Source of the DNA: Meira nashicola
Taxonomy: Eukaryota > Basidiomycota > Exobasidiomycetes > Exobasidiales > Brachybasidiaceae
Length of the DNA stretch: 64,000 nucleotides
Direction: 5' to 3'
Assembly: GCA_001600355.1 (NCBI GenBank)
Contig: BCJU01000001.1
Span: 4,030,013 to 4,094,012, forward strand
A model generated the notes under the pieces. That model had not been told where the DNA came from, searched no databases, and was given only the letters and a program-made list of their open reading frames with translations. A program made the translations under genes and the position numbers. Shown here piece after piece: positions 19,739 to 30,691 of the stretch (positions are counted from its first letter, which is position 1; every line of letters starts with the position of its first letter).

Positions 19739-21670
19739 TCAATCCCAGCATTCTTCAATCCAACGCCCTTGTGTTTCAATTTGGTTGATATAGTCTTCTG
19801 CTTGTTCTTCTTCCATATCACCATGTGTACAGCAAGCTTCAACAATACTTGCACGTACGGCTTGCGGCATCTTCCCTGCACTTCCACAGACATAAACCAG
19901 ACCTTTAGGATTAGATATTACGTTCCAAATTTGTTTACTTTCCTTTTTGATAAGATCTTGCACATATACCTTTTCCTCTTGATCGCGTGAGGCTGCAAGG
20001 TGTGATGTGATGCATCTTTTGGAAGCTAGATCGTTCCATTCCTCTCCAAATAGGAAATCTTTTGACTTATTACGGAATCCAAAGAAGCATAAATTATCTT
20101 CAGCTTTCATTGAATCTTTCAATATTGCAAATCGATCCCATAATGCACTTCGTACTGGTGCGATACCAGTTCCTGGCCCAACAAAAATTGCCGGTGCAGA
20201 ATGATTTCGTAATGCTTGTGTAGGCATTGCGGAAGGTGTTATTGAGATCGGGATCCGAGTACCTGACTGAAGTTTAGATAGCCATGAAGTACAAACGCCT
20301 ATCCTTCGATCTTTCAATCTTGTTTTATAATCAACAATAGCAACACAAAGTTGAATTTTGTTCGTCGTACCATCGATATGTTGAGTAGGTGCATTAGCAA
20401 TACTAAATTCACGTCTTCTCAAGAGTGGAAAGATGTCCAAAACATATCCGATTGGAATTTGAACGGCATCAAACTCTTGCAAAACTTCTAAAATCGTTCT
20501 TCTTACTCGAATTGCATATTCGTACATATCATCTGCTCCTTCTCCTGGCGTACAATATTCTTGTAACTTTTCATGTTGCATATGATCTGCTGGTGTAAAC
20601 GGTAAAATGCGTTCAAAGAATGATGGTCTTGGTACAGATTTGAAGTCTAAATGTTTTGTCAATAATTTGCGTAAAGTGAGAGGTTGATCTTGCAGTAATC
20701 TGTTCGGTATCCGATCTTCCTTATTTGTCGGTGTTAGTAGTAAAGGTTGATCTGCAGCTTCAGTCCATCCAAGTCTATCAAGCATAGCAGTCACATCCTT
20801 TTCCCCATTTTCCGGTACTACCGATAACACATCCGTCGGTCTGAACTCTATGTATTCTCCATTCTCTTCTTCAAATTCGATCAAACGAACGTCTTGCCAA
20901 TGATCTTCTGCGGTGATTCGTTCGTTCTTTGTCAGTCGAGCTGTGATCCATCCCGTATCAAAGCTCTCGTTTGTGTTGCCGTTTATTGTACCATTCCCTT
21001 TAGCGTGTCCATTGGTGTTCGTGGCTAATTGTACATCAATGGCTGGCGGTAAGAGGTGATCGTCAGGTAGAATGGTTTGATTGTTTGAAGCAGACGGCAG
21101 AACATCATCCAATGTAGTCCATAGCGTATCCAGCCAAGGTCTTAGTGTTCCATCGATGCCAAGATAATGCTGATCGTCTGCTTCTCCACCCTCTATTATT
21201 TCATAAGCTCCCAAACCTTTTAATCTTTTATTAATCTTTCGTGCTGGCCAACAGAATCGTTTATAACTACTATCACCTAAAGCAAATGTTGCAAAAGTCA
21301 CATCCGAGAGAATATCTTGTGGTAAATCTGATCGTAATAAGAATCGCCAAAATGATAAAGCTGATGTCGGGAAATCGCCATTTCCTGTTGTTGCGACGAT
21401 CAAAATTACCAAAGATTCATTAATTAAGTTTGTCTGTATCAGAAAAGAAATCAACAAACTATTCCTAGAATACTCTCTACCCTTCAAACTCACAATATCA
21501 TATTCGTCCATTGAGTGTATGCGTGCATGAACATGCCTCCTTCGTGCTTGCCTTCCAATTCGTTCAGCAACATCCTGTGCATTACCGCTTTGTGTGGCGT
21601 ATAAGACTGTCAAGGATCTTTCTTCTTCCAGATCTGAGTCCTCATTTGAGGAGCTACTAGATCCAGCCAT
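19739..21670 (-). CDS. TAH18: NADPH-dependent diflavin oxidoreductase Tah18 (NDOR1), one in-frame intron
   Basis: Electron donor that passes electrons from NADPH through FAD and FMN to Dre2 in cytosolic Fe-S cluster assembly. The flavodoxin domain begins at residue ~24 (YATQSGNAQDVAERIGRQ), then ATTGNGDFP and LGDSSYKRF; the FAD domain has RRREFSIANAP; the NADPH domain has GPGTGIAPVRSALWDRF and YVCGSAGKMP, ending in a Trp-rich tail. The uninterrupted frame has 643 residues but carries a 20-residue insert absent from the family. That insert is a 60-bp intron at 21434-21493 (GTGAGT donor, ATACAG acceptor, phase 0). Removing it gives DEYDITNLINESLVILIVATTG, matching the family closely, so the CDS is 21670-21494 joined to 21433-19739, 623 residues. 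Confidence 0.93.
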   Translation of the reverse strand: MAGSSSSSNEDSDLEEERSLTVLYATQSGNAQDVAERIGRQARRRHVHARIHSMDEYDIVSLKGREYSRNSLLISFLIQTNLINESLVILIVATTGNGDFPTSALSFWRFLLRSDLPQDILSDVTFATFALGDSSYKRFCWPARKINKRLKGLGAYEIIEGGEADDQHYLGIDGTLRPWLDTLWTTLDDVLPSASNNQTILPDDHLLPPAIDVQLATNTNGHAKGNGTINGNTNESFDTGWITARLTKNERITAEDHWQDVRLIEFEEENGEYIEFRPTDVLSVVPENGEKDVTAMLDRLGWTEAADQPLLLTPTNKEDRIPNRLLQDQPLTLRKLLTKHLDFKSVPRPSFFERILPFTPADHMQHEKLQEYCTPGEGADDMYEYAIRVRRTILEVLQEFDAVQIPIGYVLDIFPLLRRREFSIANAPTQHIDGTTNKIQLCVAIVDYKTRLKDRRIGVCTSWLSKLQSGTRIPISITPSAMPTQALRNHSAPAIFVGPGTGIAPVRSALWDRFAILKDSMKAEDNLCFFGFRNKSKDFLFGEEWNDLASKRCITSHLAASRDQEEKVYVQDLIKKESKQIWNVISNPKGLVYVCGSAGKMPQAVRASIVEACCTHGDMEEEQAEDYINQIETQGRWIEECWD

Positions 21671-22042
21671 GTTAAAATATGAAGGGATTCTTTATTTTTA
21701 CCGATATGACATCTTTTTGTATGTTGGTTGATCAGAAGAACCTTTTCTTTCGGTCGCGTCATGTAATAAAGTGGTGGAGGCTAAAAATTTAAAAATCTGC
21801 TTACAAATGTACTAAACACCCGCGTGATAGGTAAACTACACAAACACCATCGGAACCGAATGCATGTCAAAATTCTCACGTTAAAACTCTCATCCTATAT
21901 TTACACCATAATATATTTTACCAACTTTATTAATCGTATCTTGGTACTACAAGAAAGGATATTTGATAAATATTGCCGAAATGTTAAAACTGTTCTCGTG
22001 AAGAAAGTTCATCCTGCCAAAGCTTCAGTTCATTTGCGTGCT
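21671..22042. other. intergenic region upstream of Tah18
   Basis: 372 bp holding the Tah18 promoter (minus strand) and the 3' end of the small orphan gene. AT-rich; no motif or gene is recognised. Confidence 0.4.
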
Positions 22043-22378
22043 CTAAAAGTCAATTGAATCAAAAGAATCACGAGGAAGAAGGATAAAACGTAAAAATAAT
22101 GTACCTCTTGGACATTTATGACGGATTAATTTGACAGAAGTGAATTCTTTATTCTCAAATTCAAAGTTGGTAATATCCGGTGCTGAATTTGGCCAATAAA
22201 GTTCTATTGCTTGTGATCGTAAATCTCTTTTGATTTCTGTTAAAGATGCTTTATTTTTCTGTATATGAAAATAAGCGACGTCGTCTGATCTACCACGTTT
22301 AACCAAAGCAAAGTATAGTTGCTCTTCGAACGAGTGGATTAGCATTTCATCATAAGACTTAGAAGGTTGATCGAGCAT
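22043..22378 (-). CDS. small hypothetical protein
   Basis: 111 residues from the ATG at 22378. The frame is open a little further (to 22393), but that codon is TTG. No family is recognised. The protein is mixed and soluble-looking, with charged and aromatic residues well spread (EEQLYFALVKRGRSDDVAYF near residue 18, then IELYWPNSAPDITNFEFE), which speaks for real coding sequence. It has no signal peptide or membrane segment. It ends in an acidic/aromatic tail. It may be only the last exon of a longer gene, because the region just upstream has a pyrimidine tract and several ag dinucleotides. Both the existence and the 5' end are uncertain. Confidence 0.45.
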   Translation of the reverse strand: MLDQPSKSYDEMLIHSFEEQLYFALVKRGRSDDVAYFHIQKNKASLTEIKRDLRSQAIELYWPNSAPDITNFEFENKEFTSVKLIRHKCPRGTLFLRFILLPRDSFDSIDF

Positions 22379-22831
22379 GTTATCGTATGTCAAAAGAGAG
22401 TTTGAAGCAATGAACGATGATGATGATAGTCAATTCTTGAAATTTATGAAGAGAGCGCCCTTCACTCACATGCTCTTCGCAAAGCGGGATAATACTTGTA
22501 TATCACAACCTATAAATCTTTAGGGGCTCTTCATATAAAGATTGTTTTGTTAAAAAAAGCAAACGTAAACACTTGTACAACCATGTGAATCGGGGTTACA
22601 TTTACGATTGTTGAACTGATCGAGGCTGTATGAGCTATATTTGTAAATGCGGGCGCGGCACCGTAAAATAAAGGAACCGAGCAAACATTTTTTTATCAAT
22701 TTATCAGACAAGGGGGCTGACAAGGAATAGCAAATTCTTCATAGGTTATCATTTCTTACATTCTACATAGACTATAGACTACATGCACATCTTCAGAGAT
22801 AAATTATAGGAAAAAAATAATTGCGCTTCTT
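22379..22831. other. intergenic region between orphan gene and dynamin 3' end
   Basis: 453 bp, AT-rich, containing a CG-rich patch near 22648 (gcgggcgcggcaccg). It holds the 3' end of the dynamin gene and the upstream region of the small orphan. A missed short 5' exon of the orphan could lie here. Nothing else is seen. Confidence 0.4.
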
Positions 22832-25319
22832 TCAAATATCATCAAAGTCACCATTTTGAAATTTGGCGATATAAGTAAGAGCCTTGTCTAAACGTTCTTT
22901 ACGAGATTGTAAATCTGCGCGCTTTAAACGAACATCATCTGCTTCACGTAAGAGAGCATGAGCTTTGGTTGTGTTGATTGAACCATAAATGCCTATAGCT
23001 TCGCATAGACGATCCAGACAAAGTTTTCCAACTGGTTTGATCAGTTGAACTTCGATGATTGAGCGAACGTAATCTGTAAAGCGCTTAAAGGCCACTTGCC
23101 AGTAAGCGCGAATCTCTGAAGCAATTTGAATTAATTGTGAGATATTTGCATCAGCATGGCAATTTGCATCTACTTTCGGTTTAATAATTGCTTGATTTGG
23201 TGCTTGTGTCATACCGTTTCGTGATTGTAATGCATTACTGACTTGGTTTGGTGTCTGGTTTAGTGTTATCAAGTGAGATTCAGTTACCTTTTGACGCTTT
23301 CTGATAGCACGTTCTCGATAGATGTTGATCTTGTCACAATAATAATGCTCATTCATTGAATAAATATGATTCATTTCGCATTGATTGATTGCGTTTAAAA
23401 TTGTTGAACACTTTCTACCTTCTTCTTCTATCAAATCAAGCATAATTTCTGTAACTCTCCCACAAATTGGACTGTTGGAAAAAGATTGTAAATGTTGTTG
23501 AACGATTTGTTTAACGGTGGTCTTGAGAAGTGCAACGGTATCTTTTAAAAGATTTGTGCTGAAAGCAGGTAATGATTTGATTGCCTCTTTGATCATACGT
23601 TCTTTAATTTCCCAGCAAACATTACCCGGCAAGCGTTCTAATGAGGAACTAAAAAAGGTTGTAATATATTTGTCAACGAATGATTCGCTATCATAAAAGC
23701 AAGCTTTTACTTACTCGTTTAAAACACTTTGTATAGTGCTGAGGTCAAGTTCATATTGAGAAACTTTCATCTTGTATATTTCGCCATTCTCAATTAGGTT
23801 TTGGAGCTTACCATCATTATCTTCCGGTTTCGATTTACTTGCTGCTTTATAGTCACTGGCTAGCTCCTCATCGTCGAAGATGTCATCCCGCTCTTTCTTC
23901 TGGTTATCATTTACCTCACATTCTCCATTCTTGTTATTTCCCTCGTCATTCGAACTTCTCTCTGTCCTTTTCCCCTCCTCATCCTCATCTTTTGTAAAAG
24001 GTCGAAAGACTGGACGGCTTGCACTTTAGGTATATTTATGGTGTAAGTAAATTAGTCAGAAAAGATAACATACTTTTTACTCACTAGATTTTTTGACGAA
24101 AGAGAATCGCAAGAAGTTTGAGAGGCAAAACAAACGTCTTTGGCTGTAAATCACCGCGAAGAGTGTTTTGTACATCAACGCTAAGGTTCTGCAACAAAAT
24201 ATGCAAATGTTGAAGTGAAGCAGCTTCTGAAATTTCTTTAGGCAATTTGGCCAATTCTTCGTTTGTTTCCTCACTCAATGTGCGAACCTTTTCGATGGTT
24301 TCAGGAAGTTTATCTTTAATGAGCGTTTCGAGATGTTTTTCAAGTTGTTTACCTAATTGCTCTGAACCTAGCCTTTGATTAGTGAGAATACCCAGAGAAT
24401 ACCAAGGCTCCTTTTTAAAGTACGCCTCTTCTTGAGTACGAGCAGCTTCATGATTCCAATCTTTCTTTTGAAGCTCCGAGCTGTTTGCATTCCTTAGAAC
24501 ATAATGACCGTGAAGCAGTTGAAACTTTTTACCTTCGATGATTTTCAACCATTCGCCTAAATCAGCTTCCTGCACCAAATCAGGTTTAGTAAGAACACCT
24601 AACGTACGTTTTTGATCAGGGTCTGCATCTTTAGCGAAACGGACTGCTACCTGATTTTGATAATCATCCGTCATGGTGATTGTCATAAGAATTAGACAAC
24701 CTGGCTTTGAAATCCTTTTCTTAACAAGGTCTTTGATCAAATCAACACTTTGATCATCCTCTGCACCTGCTGTTGTAGCAATAATACCGGGCAAATCGAC
24801 TAGAGACAGATCAATCAAATCATTACCACGAATATCAAGACAGATTGTATTCTCCGAAAAACTGATTTGGTTTTCGATTGTTTGATTTGGATCAATTTTT
24901 GTACCAATGAACGATAGAGGATCTTTGTCTGGGTTCAGAATTGCACGTTGAGCAGCCTGAATGCGTTCTTGAACTTCAGCTTTATTCGTAATTGTTGGAC
25001 CGAACATTTGAATTCTAGGTTTTTCCAAAAGTTGATTCTTAGCATCACGATCGATACGCAATGTAACCTTACAACTCCATTCTCCAGATGCATTGAAAAG
25101 TCTAACTTCAGTTGGACAACGTGTACAAGTTCCAGATGCACGAGGAAATGCGATCCCTGAAAGAGCTTCCAAAACACTTGATTTACCTGTTGATTGACTT
25201 CCAATGATTGAGATTGTAGGCGTATCAATGTAATCTTGTATATTACAGCTCGACAAATGATCATTGAGCCATCGAAGACGCTTACCATAACCCGAATCTT
25301 TAGCATCAGTCAATGGCAT
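22832..25319 (-). CDS. Mx-like dynamin-superfamily GTPase, three exons
   Basis: 786 residues after splicing: exon 1 25319-24085, intron 24024-24084 (61 bp, GTGAGT...TAAAG), exon 2 24023-23715, intron 23649-23714 (66 bp, GTAAGT...TTTAG), exon 3 23648-22832. Both junctions keep frame and restore the family order. The GTPase domain has the P-loop GSQSTGKSSVLEAL (near residue 41), the Mx-like CTRCPTEVRL, the switch DLPGI and TKPDL; the middle/stalk domain follows in exons 1 and 2, with an acidic, probably disordered loop near 425-475, and the C-terminal GTPase effector domain ends exon 3. There is no PH domain, membrane segment or proline-rich tail, so it is not a classical endocytic dynamin; fungi carry several such Mx-like paralogues of mostly unknown role. 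Membrane remodelling is the family-level expectation. Confidence 0.9.
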
Positions 25320-26317
25320 TTTGCAAAAGAATAAAAGTTATCAAAGAAACTTGTGTTTGATGAGAAAGATGATAGGTGAGAGGAAAAGGTAAACGTACCG
25401 CGCAAACGAATTAAATGCACTTTGATCAATGTCCATTGAGGTACTCTTTTCTTCTTAGACTCCTTTGTTTTTTCTTTCCTCAAATATTTCTTCCTTGTGT
25501 GGGCGTAGCGTAATTTTCGGACCTTAAAAGCGCTCAGTTCTCCACTAATCTAGATCAGAAGCCGGAAAGTCCCTTTGTCTTCTGCTCTACTTGAAGTGAA
25601 TTTGTATGCACCTAGAATACTTTGGCAAATCTAACCAGTAAAGGCTAAAATCATTCTATGATCGAATTAGTATGCATCACAAAAACATCTCTCAAAGTTA
25701 AGGATTCCGATGAAAAATTGAAACGGAGCCTTTGAATACATCATTCATACAAAGTCATCCAAGGCGTCGCGCACGCAAGCCTTAAATATTAATCATTCAA
25801 GGCTGTCGGTGCCGTCAAAAGCAGCCACACAAATTTCGTAGGGTCTTCTCTGAAAACGAGTCCTTCTATCCAGCATTCATCAAGTATAATTTGTTGTTTA
25901 CAATCAGATCACGAATAAATGGATCGTCATTTTGTCTATAAGAATATTATATTAGTCAACCAACCATGAATAGATTTCACACTTTACCTTCTGTGGAAGA
26001 ATATCTTACGCGGATCCGTTTGTGTATGCGATCTACATAGGTACATGGCCGCGGGACGGTTGCAGTATTAAGGCTAAATGCGTGTAAGAATTCACTCGCA
26101 CCTAAAAAGAAATACCATTTCTTTTTGATGATAAATTCCCATGCGCTGATTGGGCCAATGCTTCTATAACGCGTGTCCCGATTCGTGTTAGCATGCATTC
26201 GAGCCAAAGAAAGTTTAATTTTTTATGTGCATATTTCTATATAAATTCCATCTGCAAGTTTTAAATTTCCCTATTCCCATACCTATCACCCTCTCTCTCT
26301 CTTACACTCAAAATAAT
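25320..26317. other. divergent intergenic region dynamin / CCC1
   Basis: About 1 kb with no convincing gene. It should contain promoters for the dynamin (minus) and the Ccc1-type transporter (plus). It holds an ACGCGT hexamer at 26169-26174, a CG-rich patch at 25761-25774 (aaggcgtcgcgcac), a CT repeat at 26289-26301 and a TATA box listed separately. A short in-frame ATG at 26225 lies upstream of that TATA box. Confidence 0.5.
26238..26245 (+). promoter_or_regulatory. TATA box of the CCC1-type gene
   Basis: TATATAAA lies 73 bp before the ATG at 26318. Transcription from it would begin after the upstream in-frame ATG at 26225, which supports 26318 as the true start. Confidence 0.5.
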
Positions 26318-27466
26318 ATGCCTTGCGCAAATTGCAGTTGTCAAAACAAATCTGGCTGTTCTTCAGTTATTGCTAATGGTGACGCTTCAGCTCCATTACG
26401 ATTGAATGGAAAGAAAACATCAGGTGAACGTACTCGATTGTGGGCTACTACGGAAGGATCTTCTTCCCAATACGGTAGCACAAATGGAAATGGCAATTCT
26501 ACCGAAACAGAAGGTCTTTTAGAAGAAGAGGAAGCAAGTTCAAGTACAAGTACTTCCGGCTCTCCTCCAGCTAAATGCGAAAAGCATAATGGAGTTCGTG
26601 GTGTTTGTTGTCGTGAATTAAAGAGGGAAGAACGTCATTTGATCGATCCAGACGTTGTACGTGATGTGATCATCGGCCTCTCCGATGGATTGACTGTACC
26701 TTTCGCACTTACTGCTGGTCTTTCGGGTGTTGGTAGTACAAGAATCGTTGTCCTTGCAGGTTTGGCAGAATTAGTTTCAGGCGCTATCAGTATGGGCGTT
26801 GGAGGTTTATTAAGTGCTCAAGCTGAAGTTTCTCATTATAATTATAAACTTGCTTCTACATCTCAACGTGTTCAACAATCTTGCTCTGGAGAATTAGAAA
26901 GAGAAGTTTGCTCGATATTAGAACCTTTTGGTGTACCGGAAGAGATTGGTGCAATGGTAGCTGCAAAATTACAAAATGTCGAACAACGCGATTCCAAAAG
27001 AATTTTGAACCAAATCACACAAGAAGGAGGACAAGGCTTACCTGCTCCCGCAACATCTTCACATTCCGTTCCACCACCGCCACCTACCCGTCGTTCCGAT
27101 GGCCTAGTAGGACCGGAACGAGGCTTGACACCATTCTTACTGCGAATGGGAGAAGGTTTAGAAAAAGTGGAAGAATCGCGTGTTTGGCAATCTGCAATCG
27201 TGATCGGAACAAGTTATTTCGTTGGAGGTTTTATTCCACTTTTGCCTTATATCCTTCTAGCTTCTATTCAACAAGCATTATTTATGTCTATTGCAATCAC
27301 CGGTATCGTACTTTTGATATTTGGTGTAGCAAAGCAAAAAGCAACTGGGGCAGCAAGCGACACTAAAGGATTAATTTGGGGTGCTTTCTCTACATTATTC
27401 GTGGGTGCAGCGGCAGCAGGAAGTTCATGGATTATCGTTCGGGCACTCGAAGGTGGTTCAGCGTGA
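26318..27466 (+). CDS. CCC1: Ccc1/VIT1-family vacuolar iron/manganese transporter
   Basis: 382 residues from the ATG at 26318; an in-frame ATG at 26225 would add 31 residues but lies upstream of the TATA box. The VIT1/CCC1 domain starts near residue 110 (DPDVVRDVIIGLSDGLTVPF), with the GLSDGLTVPFALTAG first helix and the GAISMGVGGLLSAQAE second helix, whose acidic and Met residues belong to the metal path; a metal-binding helical pair follows (SGELEREVCSILEPFGVPEE), then three further membrane helices to the C-terminus. The family exports Fe2+ or Mn2+ from cytosol into the vacuole. Unusual is the N-terminus MPCANCSCQNKSGC, a tight cysteine cluster resembling a metallothionein, followed by a Ser/Glu-rich linker and another Cys pair near residue 100. 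Confidence 0.92.
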   Translation: MPCANCSCQNKSGCSSVIANGDASAPLRLNGKKTSGERTRLWATTEGSSSQYGSTNGNGNSTETEGLLEEEEASSSTSTSGSPPAKCEKHNGVRGVCCRELKREERHLIDPDVVRDVIIGLSDGLTVPFALTAGLSGVGSTRIVVLAGLAELVSGAISMGVGGLLSAQAEVSHYNYKLASTSQRVQQSCSGELEREVCSILEPFGVPEEIGAMVAAKLQNVEQRDSKRILNQITQEGGQGLPAPATSSHSVPPPPPTRRSDGLVGPERGLTPFLLRMGEGLEKVEESRVWQSAIVIGTSYFVGGFIPLLPYILLASIQQALFMSIAITGIVLLIFGVAKQKATGAASDTKGLIWGAFSTLFVGAAAAGSSWIIVRALEGGSA

Positions 27467-27739
27467 TTTTGTTCTTAGACCTCATCCCTATCAGAACATT
27501 CTGTTTCCTCTCCCAGACATGCTAATGCTTCATATATTCTAAAATCTTGTTGTAATCCTGCCTCTTAATGTGCTTTTTCGTGAGACTGATGTCATTTTTA
27601 AATATATGAACAAAATTGCCAGCATATCAGAATGAAGGCCATATGAAGATAAGTAAAACATTAAGGACGGATGTTCCTTGTCATGATGATCGTAAAGAGG
27701 ATTATCGCAGGGGGGTTTGTGGTTATCGTAATGTGTGCA

Positions 27740-30328
27740 TTAACGGTCAGATTTATTGCGGAACCGTAGTAGAGGTGCTAGGCTTGACAAAGGACATGCC
27801 ATCTGCAAGAAGGGATGTTGCAATAATTCATCTGCTGTAGCACGACTTTTAACATCCGCGCATAAGCAAACGGCCAAAAAACCTTTCAATTCTTTTGACA
27901 ACTTTTCCGGCTTCTTCAAAGTTGGCGTACCGTTTGTTGCAATAAGGTACAATGCCTTCAATGGTTCTTCGTCTAAATACGGAGGCTCGTTCTCAATCAT
28001 TTCGATTGCCATAATACCTAAACTCCAAATATCCACTTTTGCACCGTATTCCTTCTGTTTAACAACTTCGGGTGCCATCCAATATGGTGTTCCAACCATA
28101 GTTGCACGCTTTGACTTTTGATCAGTTAATTTGGCACAGAAACCGAAATCGGTAATCTTTACCTGTCCTGAAGCGTTCAATAAGACGTTATCACTCTTGA
28201 TATCACGATGAATGATACTTTGAGCATGTAAATGTTCAAGACCTTTACATGTTTCCAAACAAATGGCAGCAATTTGATCCTCTTCGAGCACATTATTGTT
28301 ATCAATAATATCTGTAAGTGCACCACCTTCCATGTATTCCATAATGACCCATAATTCATTATTCTTGACCAAATAAGAATCCAAAAAGTTTACAATATTG
28401 GGATGTTGACTTTCCTTCATGACCAGGATTTCATTGACAATCAATTCTTTGCGAGGTTGTTGTGCAAGATCCATAGTTTTGATTGCTACACGTTGTCCCG
28501 TTGCTAATGTTTTGGCAACGTACACATTTCCAGAAGCACCTTGACCAACTTTTTTGATTTTGGAGTACAATGCATTGGGATCTTGTGGATTGACGACGCT
28601 GCGCAATTTTTCCATAATTTGTGCTTCGGTCATTGTGCTAATCCGCCTCTCTTGCTCCTTCTTGGAAGGACCATCCTTCTTGGATGTTTGCAAGGGCTTC
28701 ACACCAGTTGCTGTACCAGCAGAAGGTGCAGGTGGTGGACCTGGCTTAGTGGCCGAAGGAGCGGTCGGTTTGCTTACTGCTTCTTTTGCAGGCGGCTTGG
28801 AAGGAGTCGTAGAATCAATTTTCATCTCTTTTGCTTTAAGATTTAAAGCCGCAACAGCTTTATCTGCTTCACGGGCTAATTTAGCTGAATCATTCGACGC
28901 AGACTGTTGCAAAGGTGGTCTAGTAGATTGAGAAGTCGAAGAGCTACCACCGGGAGCAGCTGGTGCTTTTCGACTAGCGACCAAATCATTCGACGCTGAA
29001 CCAGATGTCCCACCTTGTGCGCTACTCGCTCCTGCATTTCGTCCATCGCGAGAGCTTGAAGATGATTGCGTTGGTGGTAAAGGACGATTGGCTGAAGAAG
29101 ATGAAGAGCTTCCGCCTGTACGCATCTGGCTCGTTGTCATCAACCTGTCGTCAGAAGAAGTTTGATCACGAGATGACAAGCTCGGTCTAGGTTGAGCTTG
29201 TGATGCGTTACTGGGACTTCTGGACCTCGTATTCTGTTCGTGGGGTGTACGTAGACTTGTTTGACTGCCATCAGCATGACTTCTGCTGCTATAACCATTA
29301 TTTGCGGTCATTCCTGAACCAGCGCTAGATGATTGCGAGAGACCTCTACCGTCATTCGCTTCACTGCCAGCGTATCCTGTTCCCGCTCCGAATCTGGCTG
29401 GCGCTTTGTTTGCTGCAACTGGATTTCCTCCAGGTCGCAAGTTCATCGTTGGTGTTCCCAAACCGAAATCATCACGTTCTCGCTTTTGAATATCCGTGTA
29501 GAATTCCAAAACGTCCAAGACAGCTTGCGGGTTCTTTGCGTAATCTTCTTTGGTGATTGCACTTGTTGTGAGAAGACGTGTCCATTGCTCAGGTAAACCG
29601 GTGAATGCTCCGGAAACAGGGTCAAAACCTACGTGTACTTGATGTACAAAGTCTGTAGGGGAAGAAACGCCCATCAAAGGTGATCTACTGTAAATATCGT
29701 CTTGCCAGCCGTATAATTCCTCATCATTTTTGAGTTGCAAGAAGAATGTGCGATCCTTCGATTCTATTTCTAAGCAATAAGGTTTCAAATCTGTTCTTGT
29801 TACATTAACAATTTCTTTGAGAAAGATTAATGCAACAGCTTGATATGAAGTTTCATTCTTGTGAAATGTTAATGTCTGTTCACGTAATGCTAACCAGCGT
29901 TTACTCCATATCCAGCTTCGAATTCCGTCTTCCTTTACGCTGACCCATCCCTTTCTCACGATTCCACCGCCGCCTCCCGCATTGGAAGATGGTGAACCAA
30001 ATCCACTTCCCGCGCTTGATCCCCAATTGTTTGATCCTCCATTATTATTAGCAACAGCACCTGGTCCTGCGGGTCGTAAAGGTCCAGTGTAACTGCCGCC
30101 ACCTGCTCCCGATCCCGTCGATCCTGTGAATCCGGAAGATTGTGAAGATGATGCTAGAGGAGGCAAGAAAGGATCATTGTGTAACGATTTATTGGCCAAA
30201 GGACCTCCGCTATTATGTCCACTTCCACCACCCATACCCCCATTTCCACTTGTTGCGCCTGGTACTGGTGGTGCTCTACGTGATGGCGTAAGCGAACCCA
30301 TACCACCTCCTGCACTATAGCCTGACAT
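27740..30328 (-). CDS. CLA4: PAK-family kinase Cla4 (PH-CRIB-kinase)
   Basis: 862 residues, one exon. Effector of Cdc42/Rac GTPases in septation, budding and polarity. A Gly/Ser-rich leader (1-~120) is followed by a PH domain (about 122-215, [20 protein letters not shown]), which separates Cla4 from Ste20 kinases, then the CRIB motif [16 protein letters not shown] near 218, a long Ser/Pro/Ala-rich linker, and the kinase domain (about 590-845): [38 protein letters not shown] and [11 protein letters not shown]. The tail ends shortly after the kinase domain. The divergent neighbour is C1-THF synthase, 1.15 kb away. Confidence 0.96.
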   Translation of the reverse strand: MSGYSAGGGMGSLTPSRRAPPVPGATSGNGGMGGGSGHNSGGPLANKSLHNDPFLPPLASSSQSSGFTGSTGSGAGGGSYTGPLRPAGPGAVANNNGGSNNWGSSAGSGFGSPSSNAGGGGGIVRKGWVSVKEDGIRSWIWSKRWLALREQTLTFHKNETSYQAVALIFLKEIVNVTRTDLKPYCLEIESKDRTFFLQLKNDEELYGWQDDIYSRSPLMGVSSPTDFVHQVHVGFDPVSGAFTGLPEQWTRLLTTSAITKEDYAKNPQAVLDVLEFYTDIQKRERDDFGLGTPTMNLRPGGNPVAANKAPARFGAGTGYAGSEANDGRGLSQSSSAGSGMTANNGYSSRSHADGSQTSLRTPHEQNTRSRSPSNASQAQPRPSLSSRDQTSSDDRLMTTSQMRTGGSSSSSSANRPLPPTQSSSSSRDGRNAGASSAQGGTSGSASNDLVASRKAPAAPGGSSSTSQSTRPPLQQSASNDSAKLAREADKAVAALNLKAKEMKIDSTTPSKPPAKEAVSKPTAPSATKPGPPPAPSAGTATGVKPLQTSKKDGPSKKEQERRISTMTEAQIMEKLRSVVNPQDPNALYSKIKKVGQGASGNVYVAKTLATGQRVAIKTMDLAQQPRKELIVNEILVMKESQHPNIVNFLDSYLVKNNELWVIMEYMEGGALTDIIDNNNVLEEDQIAAICLETCKGLEHLHAQSIIHRDIKSDNVLLNASGQVKITDFGFCAKLTDQKSKRATMVGTPYWMAPEVVKQKEYGAKVDIWSLGIMAIEMIENEPPYLDEEPLKALYLIATNGTPTLKKPEKLSKELKGFLAVCLCADVKSRATADELLQHPFLQMACPLSSLAPLLRFRNKSDR

Positions 30329-30561
30329 AATGTTGATCTCTTGTATTAGTATATCGGAATGAGCAGAGTTGTATTGAGAAACGTATCACGAATTGATAAG
30401 TTTGGTGTTACTTTCGTGCTGAGCGCAAGCTTTTCGTGAGCTTGCTCTATCTTTTGGATAGACAGAATGAAACAAATCGTCAACTCGTGTATCCCAAAAC
30501 CTTCAATTAAATGGTTATCGTTGTCGTTGTAGTGATTGATGAATTCAATTCACATGAGCGG

Positions 30562-30585
30562 ATTAAGGGCAGAAGCGCCCTTAAT
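30562..30585. repeat. perfect 9-bp inverted repeat
   Basis: ATTAAGGGC is followed after six bases (agaagc) by GCCCTTAAT, a perfect nine-base inverted repeat between the Cla4 and C1-THF synthase starts. It could be an operator for a dimeric regulator or a short hairpin in the Cla4 5' leader. Confidence 0.5.
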
Positions 30586-30691
30586 TTCTACGCACAATCG
30601 TACGCAATGTGAGTATGTATTATTTTGTCTTTGGGAGGGGGAGTAGCAGTAGCGCCGCGTCTGCTAAAGTTGCCAGCTGCATTTATCGCGC

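Noticed and set aside
25977..26207. 76-codon minus-strand frame
   Set aside because: Lies in a promoter region, no family likeness, no conserved composition.
26225..26317. Earlier ATG for the Ccc1-type transporter
   Set aside because: It lies upstream of a good TATA box and adds 31 residues with no family likeness.
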